Assembly: GCF_040712315.1 (NCBI RefSeq)
Contig: NC_134018.1
Location: 6,597,001-6,661,000 of the forward strand
DNA: 64,000 nucleotides
Source: Castanea sativa
Taxonomy: Eukaryota > Streptophyta > Magnoliopsida > Fagales > Fagaceae
Reading direction: 5' to 3'
Below, piece after piece: positions 1-10,846 of the stretch (position 1 is its first letter; every line of letters starts with the position of its first letter). A program made the translations under genes and the position numbers. Below the pieces are notes generated by a model. It saw only the letters and a program-made list of their open reading frames with translations. It made no database searches and was not told where the DNA came from.

Positions 1-2700
1 AAATATGAGTTTATAGATCAAATGGTAAATTACATCAAATTGGCATGAAAATTGACATGCATGTTAAGACCATATAGAACATGTAATCCAACGGTTGGAT
101 TTTCAAAATATGAATTCAAAAATAAGTTATTCGGTGGTGGAACATTTTCTAGAGTTACGTCAGGTGTAATTGAACCCAACCATATATTTCTTAATTCGAT
201 GTGAATTTTGACAATTCTATCGTTAGATTACATTATCTTCATATATTTTCCATGCTTACAAAATTTCAAAGTGATCAAAGATTAATAGACATGTCATCAA
301 TCAATTGTTTAGATTCAATTTTTAGTTGTTTAAAATAATGCATAAAATATGAGTTTATAGATCAAATGTTAAATTACATCTGATTGGCATGAAAATTGGC
401 ATGCATATTAAGGCCATATAGAACATGTAATCCAACGGTTGGATTTTCAAATTATAAATTAAATAATAAATTCTTTGGTGGTGTAACATTTTTTAGAGTT
501 ATGTTAAGTGTAACTCGAACTCAATCCTATATTTCTTAATTCGATGTGAATTTTGACAAATCTACCGTTAGATTACATTATCTTCATATATTTTTCATGC
601 TTACAAAATTTCAAGGTGATCACAGATTAATAGTCATGTCATCAATCAATTGTCTAGATTCAAGTTTTAGTAGTTTAAAATAATTCAAAAAATATGAGTT
701 TATAGATCAAATCGTAAATTACATCAAATTGGCATGAAAATTGACATGCATGTTAAGACCATATAGAACATGTAATCCAACGGTTGGATTTGCAAAATAT
801 GAATTCAAAAATAAGTTATTCAGTGGTGGAACATTTTAGAGTTACGTCAGGTGTAATTGAACCCAACCATATATTTCTTAATTCGATGTGAATTTTGACA
901 ATTCTATCGTTAGATTACATTATCTTTATATATTGTCCATGCTTACAAAATTTCAAAGTGATCAAAGATTAATAGACATGTCATCAATCAATTGTTTAGA
1001 TTCAATTTTTAGTTGTTTAAAATAATGCATAAAATATGAGTTTATAGATCAAATGTTAAATTAGGTCGGTTTGGCATGAAAATTGGCATGCATATTAAGG
1101 CCATATAGAACATGTAATCCAACGGTTGGATTTTCAAATTATAAATTAAATAATAAATTGTTTGGTGGTGTAACATTTTTTAGAGTTATGTTAGGTGTAA
1201 CTCGAACTCAATCCTATATTTCTTAATTCGATGTGAATTTTGACAAATCTACCGTTAGATTACATTATCTTCATATATTTTTCATGCTTACAAAATTTCA
1301 AGGTGATCACGGATTAATAGTCATGTCATCAATCAATTGTCTAGATTCAAGTTTTAGTAGTTTAAAATAATTCAAAAATATATGAGTTTATAGATCAAAT
1401 CGTAAATTAATCAAATTGTGAAAATTGACGTACGTGTTAAGGCCGTATAGAACATGTAATCCGACGGTTAGATTTGCAAAATATGAATTCAAAAATAAGT
1501 TATTAGGGTGGTGTAACATTTTTTAGAGTCACTTCGGTGTAAATCGAACCCAAACTATATTTTTTAATTCGATGTGAATTTTGACAAATTTACCGTTATT
1601 ACACTATCTTCATATATTTTTCATGCTTACAAAATTTCAAGGTGATAAGAAATTAATAGTCATGCCATCAATCAATTGTACAGATTCAAGTTTTGTAGTT
1701 TAAAATAATGCGTAAAATATTAGTTTATAGATCAAATGGTAAATTACATCCGATTGACATGAAAATTGGCATGCGTGTTAATACCATATAGTACATGTAA
1801 TCCAACGTTTGGATTTTCAAAATGTGAATTTAATAATAAGTTATTGGGTCATGTAACATTTTTTAAATTATATCACTGGCTTAACCCAACCCTATATTTC
1901 TTAATTCGATGTGAATTTTGACAAATCTACCGTTGGTGCAATTACACTATCTTTATATTTTCCATGCTTACAAAATGTCAGGCGATAAAAGATTAATAGC
2001 CTTGTCATCAATTTATTGTCTAGATTCAAGTGTTTGTAATTTAAAATAATACCTAAAAGATGAGTTTATAGAATCAAATGGTTAATTACATTCGATTATC
2101 ATGAAAATTGGCATGAATATTAAGATCATATAGATAATGTAATCCAATGGTTGAATTTTCAAAATATGAATTCAATAATAAGTTATTGGGTAGTGTAACA
2201 TTTTTAGAGTTACGTCGGTGTAACTCGAACCCAACCCTATATTCCTAATTCGTTGTGAATTTTAATGGAGTCAACCGTTAGATTACATTATCTTCAAATA
2301 TTTTTCATGCTTACAAAATTTCAAGAGTTATCAAAGATTAATAGGTATGTCATCAATCATTGTTTGAATTCAAATTTTTGTAGTTTGAAATAACACATAA
2401 AAGATGAGTTACAGATAAAATGGTAAATTACAACCGATTGGCATGAAAATTGGCGTAAGTATTAAACGTATAGAACATGTTATTAACGACGGTTGGATTT
2501 TCAAAATATGCATTAAATAATAATTTATTTGGTGGTGTAACATTTTTAGAGTTAGATCAGTTATGTGACCCAACTTTATCTTTTTAATTCAATGATGAAT
2601 TTTTAAAAATATACCGTTAGATTATATTATTTTCATATATTTTTCATACACTTAGAAAATTTCAAAAGTGATTAAAGATTAATAGGCGTGTCGTCAAGCA
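1..2700. repeat. Satellite array, ~345-bp monomers
   Basis: Eight head-to-tail monomers begin near 1, 345, 690, 1032, 1378, 1715, 2055 and 2399, each recognisable by a start like AAATATGAGTTTATAG and by the block AATCCAACGGTTGGATTTTC. Monomers 1 and 3 share private variants, as do 2 and 4, so the first four are a duplicated ~688-bp dimer. The later copies are more diverged. Within a monomer, the segment around CCAACGGTTGG and the segment around CTACCGTTAGATTACATT are roughly inverted copies of each other, so the unit is itself a foldback. No coding sequence is seen. The array runs off the left edge of the window. Confidence 0.93.
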
Positions 2701-3479
2701 ATTAATTTTTCTTGGAATGGACAATCACATGTTTAATTGTAATCATAAAAATAAAAAAAAATATTTTATATATAATGAATTAATTAATTCTATATAAAAA
2801 TTAAGTAATTTTTTAAGTTTATTCACTTAATTAATTAAAATTACTATTTTTTTCTAACCATAATTATCACAAAAAGGAAAAGAAAAAGAAAAAAAAAATT
2901 CACGTGACTTTTAACATAGAGTAGTATAATAATGCTTTTGAGGACAAAGAAGTTGTAATTGTACAATCTACAATGTACAGACCTTAAACTATGTCAAGTA
3001 AAACAAAAGCCCTTTCTAAAATAAATAAATAAAACAAATGCTAAAAGTAAAGTCATAGCATGTGGTTCTCATTTATTCTAGATTAATAACTAAAAATAAA
3101 AGGGTGTGGCTCTCATTGTTTTGTTGTGTATAGAGCACACAGTTTTTAAAGGTTCAGTTGTTTTGTAACTTTTGATTTGTTTGTCTCTTTCCGTATTTCT
3201 GCAGCAGAAGTTCATTTCAAGAAACTCAAGCAATACTGTGGTCATGCTTCGTCGTGGTCTCTTCTTCCAAATTCAAATAGAAATGGTATTTTCACAATAT
3301 TTTTACAATATTTTTATAACAAATCTTAAGTAGTAGTTTGTTATTGGTTGTTATGTTAGGGCAAAAAAGTAATTTTAGTGTTACATTAAAATTTAAGCGG
3401 AATAACTAACCACCTATAATTTGTTGTGAAATTATGATAAAAATATTGTGGAGATAATATCTCTCAAATATTTTAATTT
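2701..3479. other. AT-rich intergenic DNA
   Basis: This stretch is AT-rich with homopolymer runs and TTAATTAA-type tracts. I see no gene, TIR or tandem repeat in it. Confidence 0.6.
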
Positions 3480-4257
3480 CTTTTTGCGTGGTGCCAAATT
3501 TTCAGGCGCGTTCTAAAAATTTTATTTATTTATTTTTTATTTGTGTAAACAAAACACTGATACTCTCTTTCTCCTCCCACATACAGACCCACGCCTCTCA
3601 GCCTCCCAAAAAAACTGGTAAGCTCTCTCTCTCATCGATCCTCTCTCAGATATGTGATTTTTGTTGGTGGTTGAAAGTGCTGCATTAGATCTTTCAAACT
3701 GGGTAACTGTTTTTGTTACTTTGATCATAAGTAGAAATTAATTGGATATTCTGGAATGGATCTGGGTATTTTAAGTTTTTGTTGTTGGCCTTGAAAAAAT
3801 TTAACAAATAAAGCATAAATATTGGGGATTTGCCACTTTTTCATTGTTTGAATTTTGATGTAGAATCATAGACTGCCTTCTTGTAGGTTAGTCTTTAGTC
3901 AAACATTTATTTCAATGAATAGTATAGTAGTATATTCTTTTATTCGTAAGCTTTTTTGGTAACTTGAATGCTTCTAGTTTGTACCACATAGCACTTGTGC
4001 ATTTTCTTTTGGGAAAATGGGGGTAATTGATGCAATTTTTAGTAACTGGATTTGGGTTTAATGATTTTTATTCATTTCAATCTATCGCTTGTGATGATGG
4101 CTAATGGATCCCTTTGCTCATTTAGAATCTGCTAGTGTGTCGTGCTAGTAAATGAGCATGGGGCATATGAAACTTGTACATGAAGAGAATTATTGTCAAA
4201 ATGCTTGGAGGTTTTGAGGGGTGTGAACGAACTATTATAGATCTAAAACTATTATTG
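3480..4257. other. Unassigned region with a CT-rich leader-like tract
   Basis: A CT-rich block at about 3,565-3,660 with a possible GTAAG splice donor resembles a plant 5' untranslated exon on the plus strand. The longest open frames (66 and 75 codons) have no recognisable domain. It may be internal DNA of the CACTA element that ends at 5,949, but the other end of that element is not visible. No function can be assigned. Confidence 0.3.
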
Positions 4258-4950
4258 GTTAGTTATTTGCTTATTGTGATGGCTGCGTTCTTTGTTTATG
4301 GTAGTGACTGTGTTTTTTGTGTTAATAGTGGTGACCATGTTTTTTGTTTAATGGTGATGGTGGGTTTTTTGTTTATGGTGGTGATTGAGTTTTTTGTTTA
4401 ATGTTGGTGGTGGGTTTTTGTTTATTGTGATGGTTGGATTTTTGTTTATGGCAGTGGCTGATTTTTTGTGTTAATGGTGGTGGCTGTGTTTTTTGTTTAA
4501 TGGTGGTGGTGGGTTTTTTGTTTATGGTAGTGACTGGATTTTTGTGTTAATGGTGGTGATTGTGCTTTCTGTTTAATGGTGGTGGTTGGGTTTTTTGTTT
4601 ATGGTAGTGGCTGGGTTTTTGTGTTAATGGTGGTGGCTTTGTTTTTTTTTTTTTTTTTTTTAAATAGTGGTGGTGGGTTTTTTGTTTATGGTGGTGGCTG
4701 AGTTTTTTGTTTATTGTGATGGCTGGGTTTTTTGTTTATGGTATGGCTGGGTTTTTGTGTTAATGGTGGTGGCTGAGTTTTTTGTTTAATGGTGGTAGTG
4801 AGTTTTTTGTTTATGGTGGTGGCTGTGGTTTTTTTTTAATGGTGGTGGCTAATATTTTTTTTTTTAATAGTGTTGGCTAGATTTTTTATTTGTTGTGGTG
4901 GTTGGGTTTGTGTTTATGATGGTGGCTGGATTTTTGTTTTGGATTTCTTT
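4258..4950. repeat. G/T-rich minisatellite (TTTTTGTTTATGGTGGTGGCTGG-like)
   Basis: Roughly 24-bp half-units alternate as TTTTTTGTTTATGGTGGTGG and TTTTTGTGTTAATGGTGGTGG variants, giving a ~48-bp higher-order period repeated more than a dozen times with drift. All Gs lie on the plus strand, so the tract is strongly strand-asymmetric. Short open frames here come from the repeat and are not treated as genes. Confidence 0.85.
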
Positions 4951-5517
4951 TTATTTGTTTTGTTTTAAATTGAGATTTTTCTGCATTCTTTATGATTTCT
5001 CCATGGTTTGTAATGTGGGTTGGGTTTTTATTTGATGAGAATGTTGTGGGTCTTCTTTCTTTGATAGTTTGGCTTCATATGATGTTGCATTATGATTATT
5101 TTGTTTAGTTTTTTATTGGGTATTCTGTGGACATTTTTTGCATTGTCTTACTAATAATAATCTTTTTTTTGTTGTTGTAGTACATCTTATCAGGGATATA
5201 GGTTTGCAGTCTAGTTTGCTATTGATGTATTTTCCTTTATGCTTGTGCAGATATGGGATTGGTGGCAAAAAGATAGCTTTTGTGGGACTACTTGAACTCA
5301 AATAATTTTCTGTAAAGTTTGGAAGCGAAGACATCATTTGTATATAAATGGTTGTAATTATTTTGTGAACATCTTTATTGCATTTTTAGATTTTATGGAT
5401 GTTTTTTTTTATGGATTTGGTTAGAAATGAATGAATTTTTTTTATATGGATTTGGTTAAAAATGAATAGGTTAATGTAATGACAAGTAAATGTAAAAAGA
5501 ATATTAATAAAAAAATA
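4951..5517. other. Unassigned AT-rich DNA
   Basis: T-rich DNA between the minisatellite and the CACTA subterminal repeats. A 74-codon minus-strand frame at 5,113-5,337 has no recognisable domain and is not called as a gene. Confidence 0.4.
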
Positions 5518-5949
5518 AAATTGGTGACGATAATTTTCGTCGCCATATCTGACTATAAACAGAAATTGGTGATGAAATAATTCGTCACCTGATCTATTGA
5601 AATTAAAAATAAAAAAAACAATCGGTGACGCAAAACTTCGTCACCTAATCTATTGAAATTGGGAAAAAAAATACATTTGGTGACGAAATATTCCGTCACT
5701 AAAAATAAGGTTTAGTGACGAAAATATTAGGTGACGAAAAGCTTTCGTCACGTATCATTTTTTATTGGTGACGAAAAAATTTCGTCACCTATCATTTTTT
5801 TATTGGTGACGAAACATTTTCGTCACCAATACATTTTGTGACGGAGCTTAGGTGACGAATGTTGTTTCGTCACCATACGTATTCAGTGACGAAATAAGGA
5901 TATATTGTGACGAAATGTTTCGTCACTATAGTCCACTTTTGTTGTAGTG
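5518..5949 (-). mobile_element. CACTA (En/Spm) transposon terminus with subterminal repeats
   Basis: The block ends at 5,949 with GTTGTAGTG; read on the minus strand it begins CACTACAACAAAAGTGG, the standard CACTA-type terminus. Inside it are about ten copies of GGTGACGAAA or TTTCGTCACC in both orientations, several forming short hairpins. This matches the subterminal transposase-binding repeats known in plant CACTA elements. The opposite terminus and transposase were not found in the window, so this is a fragment or one end of an element whose body may include 3.5-5.5 kb. Confidence 0.8.
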
Positions 5950-6948
5950 CATATCAGTGTCCTATTTACCGTATTATGTTATAACTTTTCAAAAATTGTT
6001 CAGGTTGTTGTATCATACCCGTATCCGTACTCGTGTTCGTATTTGTGCCCGTGCATCCTAGTACAAAACCCTGAGGTTATCTAAAACGCTTGTTGACTCA
6101 AACACCTTCAAATCATTCCAAAGATGAGGTAGAAACGGAGGCAAAAATTAGGTAGCCTTTCTTCCATCAATATGGCCCCTGTTATATTTTTTATTCTATT
6201 CAAAATATTAATTCTATTCTCCTTCCTTTATTCTTATTAAAGATACATAAGTTCCTAGAGCTATCTATCAGTGTATGTTTCTATGAGAACCTTTCATTTT
6301 ATACACTGCAATTCTACAATGGCATGTGTGGAGGGTGTGGCAGAGAGATTGGGCTATCGTGGTGGTGTGTGAATGGCTGTGTTGCTTTTATTTCAATGTG
6401 AGTTTTGGTTTGTGGTGCGATGACAAAGTGAGAGGGAGTGTGAATGTGTGGTGGAAAATGAGAGAAAGGAAGGGCAAAAATCTCAAATGAAATTCCTTTA
6501 CTTGTTTGATTCAATATTGGGAAAAGTAGAAATGGCTTGCCATTAAAATTCATTTTGTTGATTTTTTTTTTCTTTTCTATTTAATCACTCCTCAATCCTT
6601 ATGTATTTTTGCTTTACTACTGTTGCTAAATTTTCCAATCCGACACTGTTAAAGGTCTCTCTGTACATATTTTGTTGATTTTTTTTTGTTAGGCGAATGG
6701 TGGGACGGGAAAGGTGGGGTTTGAACAATAAAAACCGGGAATTAAAGGGGATGTTATACCACTAGGCCATCACTTGAATCTGTAATATAATTTTAATTAA
6801 TTCTCTAAATACAATACCACAACATGAGTAATACACATATAAGAAATAAAATTTTCTTCAATTTATTTCAAAATGACTGAGCTAACAAAAGATACAAATT
6901 ATTTCAAAATGAAACTGCAACATATCCATGCACCAAAAGAAACATTAG
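5950..6948. other. Intergenic DNA 3' of the receptor-like protein gene
   Basis: No supported gene. A short stretch near 6,700-6,790 (GGTTTGAACAATAAAAACC and a 'taccactaggccatcac' motif) resembles a common plant dispersed-repeat fragment. Minus-strand transcripts of the receptor gene would end in this region, but no specific terminator can be assigned. Confidence 0.45.
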
Positions 6949-9900
6949 CTAGTAACAAGATAAGAATCTCACAACATTTAAGTAAAAGCTATCAAGTTTG
7001 TGCCAAAACACCCCAAGCTTGTACTCCATGCGATCTAGGAATTGAAAATACATTATTCTCCATTTCCTATTCATTAGTAAAGGACCCCAAACAACCCAAA
7101 ATCCAACCACAAATCCAAATGCCATAGCTACATAAAACCAATCCACTTCACGCCCACCACTGCTCCCTTTGTCTTTAGTGTCGGGTTTGGCATAATTTAT
7201 ACTGCAATTATCCATAAGTGGAGGTCCACAGAGTTTGTTTCCAATAAAACTAGATGCACTAAGGCTTTGTAGTTGAGTGCTTGAAGGGATTTTCCCAAAT
7301 AAATCGTTCATTGACAAGTTCAACCTACTCAAAAATGACAATTTTGACATGCTTGGAGGAATGTGACCTGAAAGTTGGTTTTCAGAGAAATCAAGAGATT
7401 CCAAGGATCCCATAACACCAATATTCTCAGGAATCCTTCCAGTCAAATTATTAAATGACAAATTCAATGATTGTAATCCTTGAAGACTAGTCACTTCTTT
7501 AGGGATCTCTCCTGATAAATTATTCTTTGAAAGGTCTATAGTTCTTAGTAGTCCCAGATTGGTGGTATACTCAAGAACTTGCCCTTTTATCACAAGCAAT
7601 GCCCGTTCAAAATCCACAGAATCACCATCAACCACAAACAAGTCGTGTAAAATATTGTGAGAAGTTGAAGCCATGGCATTCAAATTGTTAACACATCCAG
7701 GTATGCTTCCAAATAGCTTGTTATGTGAAAGGTCCAAGATTTGGAGTGAAGTTAGAGCACAAAGTTGTTTCGGTATGGGGCCATGGAAATTGTTTGAGCG
7801 AAGGTTGAGGATGAGCAAACTTGAATGTCTTTGTCCTATCCATGAAGGTATGATTCCAAAAAACTTATTCTCACTGATATCAATAATCTCTAAATCAGTG
7901 CAATTTTTCAAAAAATGTAGCAATTTCCCAGAAATTTTGTTGTTGCTTAGGTGCAAAGACTTAAGAAGACTCAAATGTTCAATGGATGCTGGAATGCTAC
8001 CAGTGAAATCATTATTTCCAAGACTTAAGACCAACAATTTTTGCCAATTCTCCCAACAATAACTTATATTTCCTGATAAACGATTTTTTCCAAGATTGAG
8101 AAGTTCCATTTGTTTGGGCTCATTCTTCTTATAACACAAAAAGTGAGAAATAGATCCAGACAATAAATTGTTAGATAGATCTAGAAAGCTCACGTTAGAG
8201 GATATAAGAGGTAACGAACCATTGAATGAATTAGAACTCATATCAATCACAGAAGAAGGATACAAAGTCACAGGGATATTTGGAATCTCTCCATAGAAAT
8301 GATTGTGAGACAAGTTCAGATAATTGAACTGAGAGGACATATTCCAAAACAAAGGAGGAATTGCATCCTTAACATTTGTGTTGGATATATCCAAAGACCA
8401 AACTTGCTTTTGTGAACAAATCCATAAGGGAAAATTTGGCCCTAAAATCCACGATCCCAATCCTAAAATGACAACTTGAAAAGGAGGAATCCAATTGGGA
8501 CTTACTTTTAACGTCAAACGGGTTGGAGTTGTGCTAAGTTCCTTTAATCTTCTTAAATTGGCAAAATGAGTTTCAGAGACTACTCCCTTCAACATATTCC
8601 CACCAATAAAAACGTACTCTAGTTTGGAGAGTCCTCCAAAACTTTGAGGAAGAGTTCCGTTAAATTGATTATTTGAAAGGTCTAAGAATCTCAAAGATGA
8701 AAGTTTTCCAATTGAAATTGGAATTGGACCCCAAATTGAATTACCTTCCAAAGAAAGTTTAGTAAGATTTTGAAATTGCCCAAGTTCCTCAGTCAAATGA
8801 CCAGATAGTTGAGCATCATACATTTCTAAGACCTCTAGTCCATACGAAACACATCTTAATAAACCTTCTAAGATTTCTGATACCTCTTGACTCAATTTGT
8901 TGTCTGACAATCTTAGTTCCCTTAAATTGCAAACATTGCCCAAAGATCTTGGTACCTTTCCATCAAGTTGATTGCTTGTGAAGTCTATGCTAATGGCAGA
9001 TGTTAGGTTTCTAATGGAACTAGAGATTGTACCTTGCAAAAGATTTTTGCGGAGGTTGAGGAACTCAAGATGACTAAAACTATACAACCAATTGGGAATT
9101 GAAGAGTTGAAATTGTTGAAAGATAGATCAAGGTGCTTTAGAGAAGTCATGTTTTGCAAGCCAACAGGGATTGGACCTTGAAAACCATTGGCAGATAGAT
9201 TAAGAGCAACCAAATTTTGATAACCAAAGACCCATGATGGAATCAAAGAGTTTTCAAAGCTGTTAAAAGAAAGATCAAGGGTGGCAACAGATGAAAAGTT
9301 AGAATTGGGTGTTGGTGGGATGGAACCAAGGCTGCAATGTGATAACCACAACTCTGACAAGGAAGTGATTTTGTTTGTCACCTGAAGTAAATCGGAGGCT
9401 TTGCTAAGGTCTACACCACTCAAATCTAGCACTTGTAGTAAAGGAAGACTAGAAAGCCATTGAAGGTTATTGACAGATAAAAAATTATAGCCAAAGCCTC
9501 CAAGATTAAGATAGTGCAAATTTGAGAGATTTCCAATTTGAGGAGGTATCAATTCCCCAAATCCCGCACCAAAGAGATTAAGATATCTTAAACTCTTCAT
9601 GGAACCAAGGAATTCAGGAATTGGTAGACCAAAATTATTGTAGCTCAAGTCCAAGTAAAACAAATGCTTCAAATCAAGTAGGGAAGGATTTATCTTACCA
9701 CCAAACATTGACTGTGCATAAGATTGAATAGCAGCTTCATATTGGGCTTCAATTGAAAAATATTCAAGCAAAGGAGGAGGAAAGCTTCTGAGATTGAGTT
9801 CTTGGACGTGACCAGTAACATTGTTGCAGACAACTCCCTCCCACTGACAACAATCCCCATCACCAGCCCAAGAGGCAAGCCGGTTAAGAGGATCAGAAAG

Positions 9901-10053
9901 ATCTGTCTTGAATCTGAGAAGGGCCTGTTGCTCACTTTGGATGCAGTGAACCTCAGATATTCCATAGCAGAACTTAGGATCAATAGCTGCCAAAGTGAGA
10001 AACACAAGGAAAAGGGTTAATGTAACGGCTCTAAATCTTAAGGAACCGTCCAT
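6949..10053 (-). CDS. LRR receptor-like protein (EIX2/Cf-like RLP), intact
   Basis: This intronless frame of 1,034 codons encodes a plasma-membrane receptor-like protein without a kinase domain. Residues 1-31 look like a signal peptide. An LRRNT_2 cap follows at about 37-80, with a CCQWEGVVC cysteine motif. About 25-30 plant-type leucine-rich repeats (LxxLxLSxNxxxGxIP) run to about 930. A non-LRR island near 790-830 (ALLVIKGQ) precedes the final four repeats. An acidic/Ser-Gly spacer leads to one transmembrane helix (about 973-994) containing GFVVG, a GxxxG motif, and a short basic tail. Family knowledge: such proteins bind microbial patterns and signal through SOBIR1-type adaptor kinases. 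The ligand cannot be read from sequence. The ATG lies ~55 bp downstream of a TATA box. No disabling change is visible. Similarity is closest to the EIX2/Cf class. Confidence 0.95.
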   Translation of the reverse strand: MDGSLRFRAVTLTLFLVFLTLAAIDPKFCYGISEVHCIQSEQQALLRFKTDLSDPLNRLASWAGDGDCCQWEGVVCNNVTGHVQELNLRSFPPPLLEYFSIEAQYEAAIQSYAQSMFGGKINPSLLDLKHLFYLDLSYNNFGLPIPEFLGSMKSLRYLNLFGAGFGELIPPQIGNLSNLHYLNLGGFGYNFLSVNNLQWLSSLPLLQVLDLSGVDLSKASDLLQVTNKITSLSELWLSHCSLGSIPPTPNSNFSSVATLDLSFNSFENSLIPSWVFGYQNLVALNLSANGFQGPIPVGLQNMTSLKHLDLSFNNFNSSIPNWLYSFSHLEFLNLRKNLLQGTISSSIRNLTSAISIDFTSNQLDGKVPRSLGNVCNLRELRLSDNKLSQEVSEILEGLLRCVSYGLEVLEMYDAQLSGHLTEELGQFQNLTKLSLEGNSIWGPIPISIGKLSSLRFLDLSNNQFNGTLPQSFGGLSKLEYVFIGGNMLKGVVSETHFANLRRLKELSTTPTRLTLKVSPNWIPPFQVVILGLGSWILGPNFPLWICSQKQVWSLDISNTNVKDAIPPLFWNMSSQFNYLNLSHNHFYGEIPNIPVTLYPSSVIDMSSNSFNGSLPLISSNVSFLDLSNNLLSGSISHFLCYKKNEPKQMELLNLGKNRLSGNISYCWENWQKLLVLSLGNNDFTGSIPASIEHLSLLKSLHLSNNKISGKLLHFLKNCTDLEIIDISENKFFGIIPSWIGQRHSSLLILNLRSNNFHGPIPKQLCALTSLQILDLSHNKLFGSIPGCVNNLNAMASTSHNILHDLFVVDGDSVDFERALLVIKGQVLEYTTNLGLLRTIDLSKNNLSGEIPKEVTSLQGLQSLNLSFNNLTGRIPENIGVMGSLESLDFSENQLSGHIPPSMSKLSFLSRLNLSMNDLFGKIPSSTQLQSLSASSFIGNKLCGPPLMDNCSINYAKPDTKDKGSSGGREVDWFYVAMAFGFVVGFWVVWGPLLMNRKWRIMYFQFLDRMEYKLGVFWHKLDSFYLNVVRFLSCY

Positions 10054-10106
10054 GGTTATGCAAAAAATCTATATGATTATGTAAATGCTACATTAATGGC
10101 ATGGTT

Positions 10107-10113
10107 ATATATA
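10107..10113 (-). promoter_or_regulatory. TATA box of the receptor-like protein gene
   Basis: On the minus strand the motif TATATATA lies about 55-60 bp upstream of the ATG at 10,053. That spacing allows a transcription start about 30 bp downstream of the TATA box and a short 5' leader. The assignment is by motif and position only. Confidence 0.6.
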
Positions 10114-10685
10114 GGAGGTGGAGTTCTGTGCTTAGTTGGTTTCTGCTTTCAGTGTTTTTTATGCTTAAAATGCTACCACACATTGTTTCCAACTCTAAGA
10201 ATTGACGTAAGTCTTGTGATGTGAGGCATTCAATGAACGAAATAATATTTTTGAAATAGTCGGATGAAACTTATCCAAGTTGCTCTACTTGATAGTGATT
10301 CTTGTGGTCATATTCAATGAACATACTTGACAATAAATTTTTGTTCAATTTTTTTTTTCATTTCATGCCACCAATATGTAACATTGACCAATCTTCCAAT
10401 TCCACTCATTTTAAAATTCCAATTGAATATATGAATAGCTTAATTAATTAAAATCAATTGGTGATTAATATAAAACTTGTCCAAGCAGAGTACCAAAGGT
10501 GTTATGTGTAGAATGTTGTCTGAATTTGTGAATTTTTTATTTAGAGAAAAGTTTAGGACCATTTGGATAGAAATTACCTGTGAATATGTGAAGTCTAAAC
10601 GTATAATAAAATATATTTTGGTTGAGATATCAAAAACTTAGTATGTCCCTCCCACCCTCTCCAAAAAAAAAAAAATCTTTTTATA

Positions 10686-10846
10686 GGTTTCAGTTAGCTC
10701 AATTGATAAAGTTTCTTATCGTCAAATAAGAAATTTATGATTCAATCCCTACACACGTCAAAAAACCAATTGCTATCTTGGCCTAGTCATTAAGAAAAAA
10801 AAACAATTATCACAGAGCAAATGTCATAAGTTTGAAATACTTTTTA
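10686..10846 (+). mobile_element. tRNA-derived SINE
   Basis: The sequence has a box A-like TTAGCTCAATTGATAAAG at 10,694 and a box B-like GATTCAATCCC at about 10,739, spaced as in a tRNA-type RNA polymerase III promoter. A SINE-like body follows (CCAATTGCTATCTTGGCCTA ...) and ends near CAAATGTCATAAGTTTGAAA. This resembles a common eudicot SINE family. Neither a target duplication nor the exact 3' end could be fixed by eye. Confidence 0.55.

Noticed and set aside
1..2700. Centromeric identity of the 345-bp satellite
   Set aside because: Eight copies in one window cannot establish a centromeric role; abundance and location data would be needed.
4174..4401. 75-codon plus-strand frame rich in Val/Phe
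   Set aside because: It lies largely in the G/T minisatellite; the repeated peptide pattern is a by-product of the DNA repeat.
7673..8062. 129-codon plus-strand frame inside the receptor-like protein gene
   Set aside because: It is antisense to a long conserved LRR frame and has no domain of its own.
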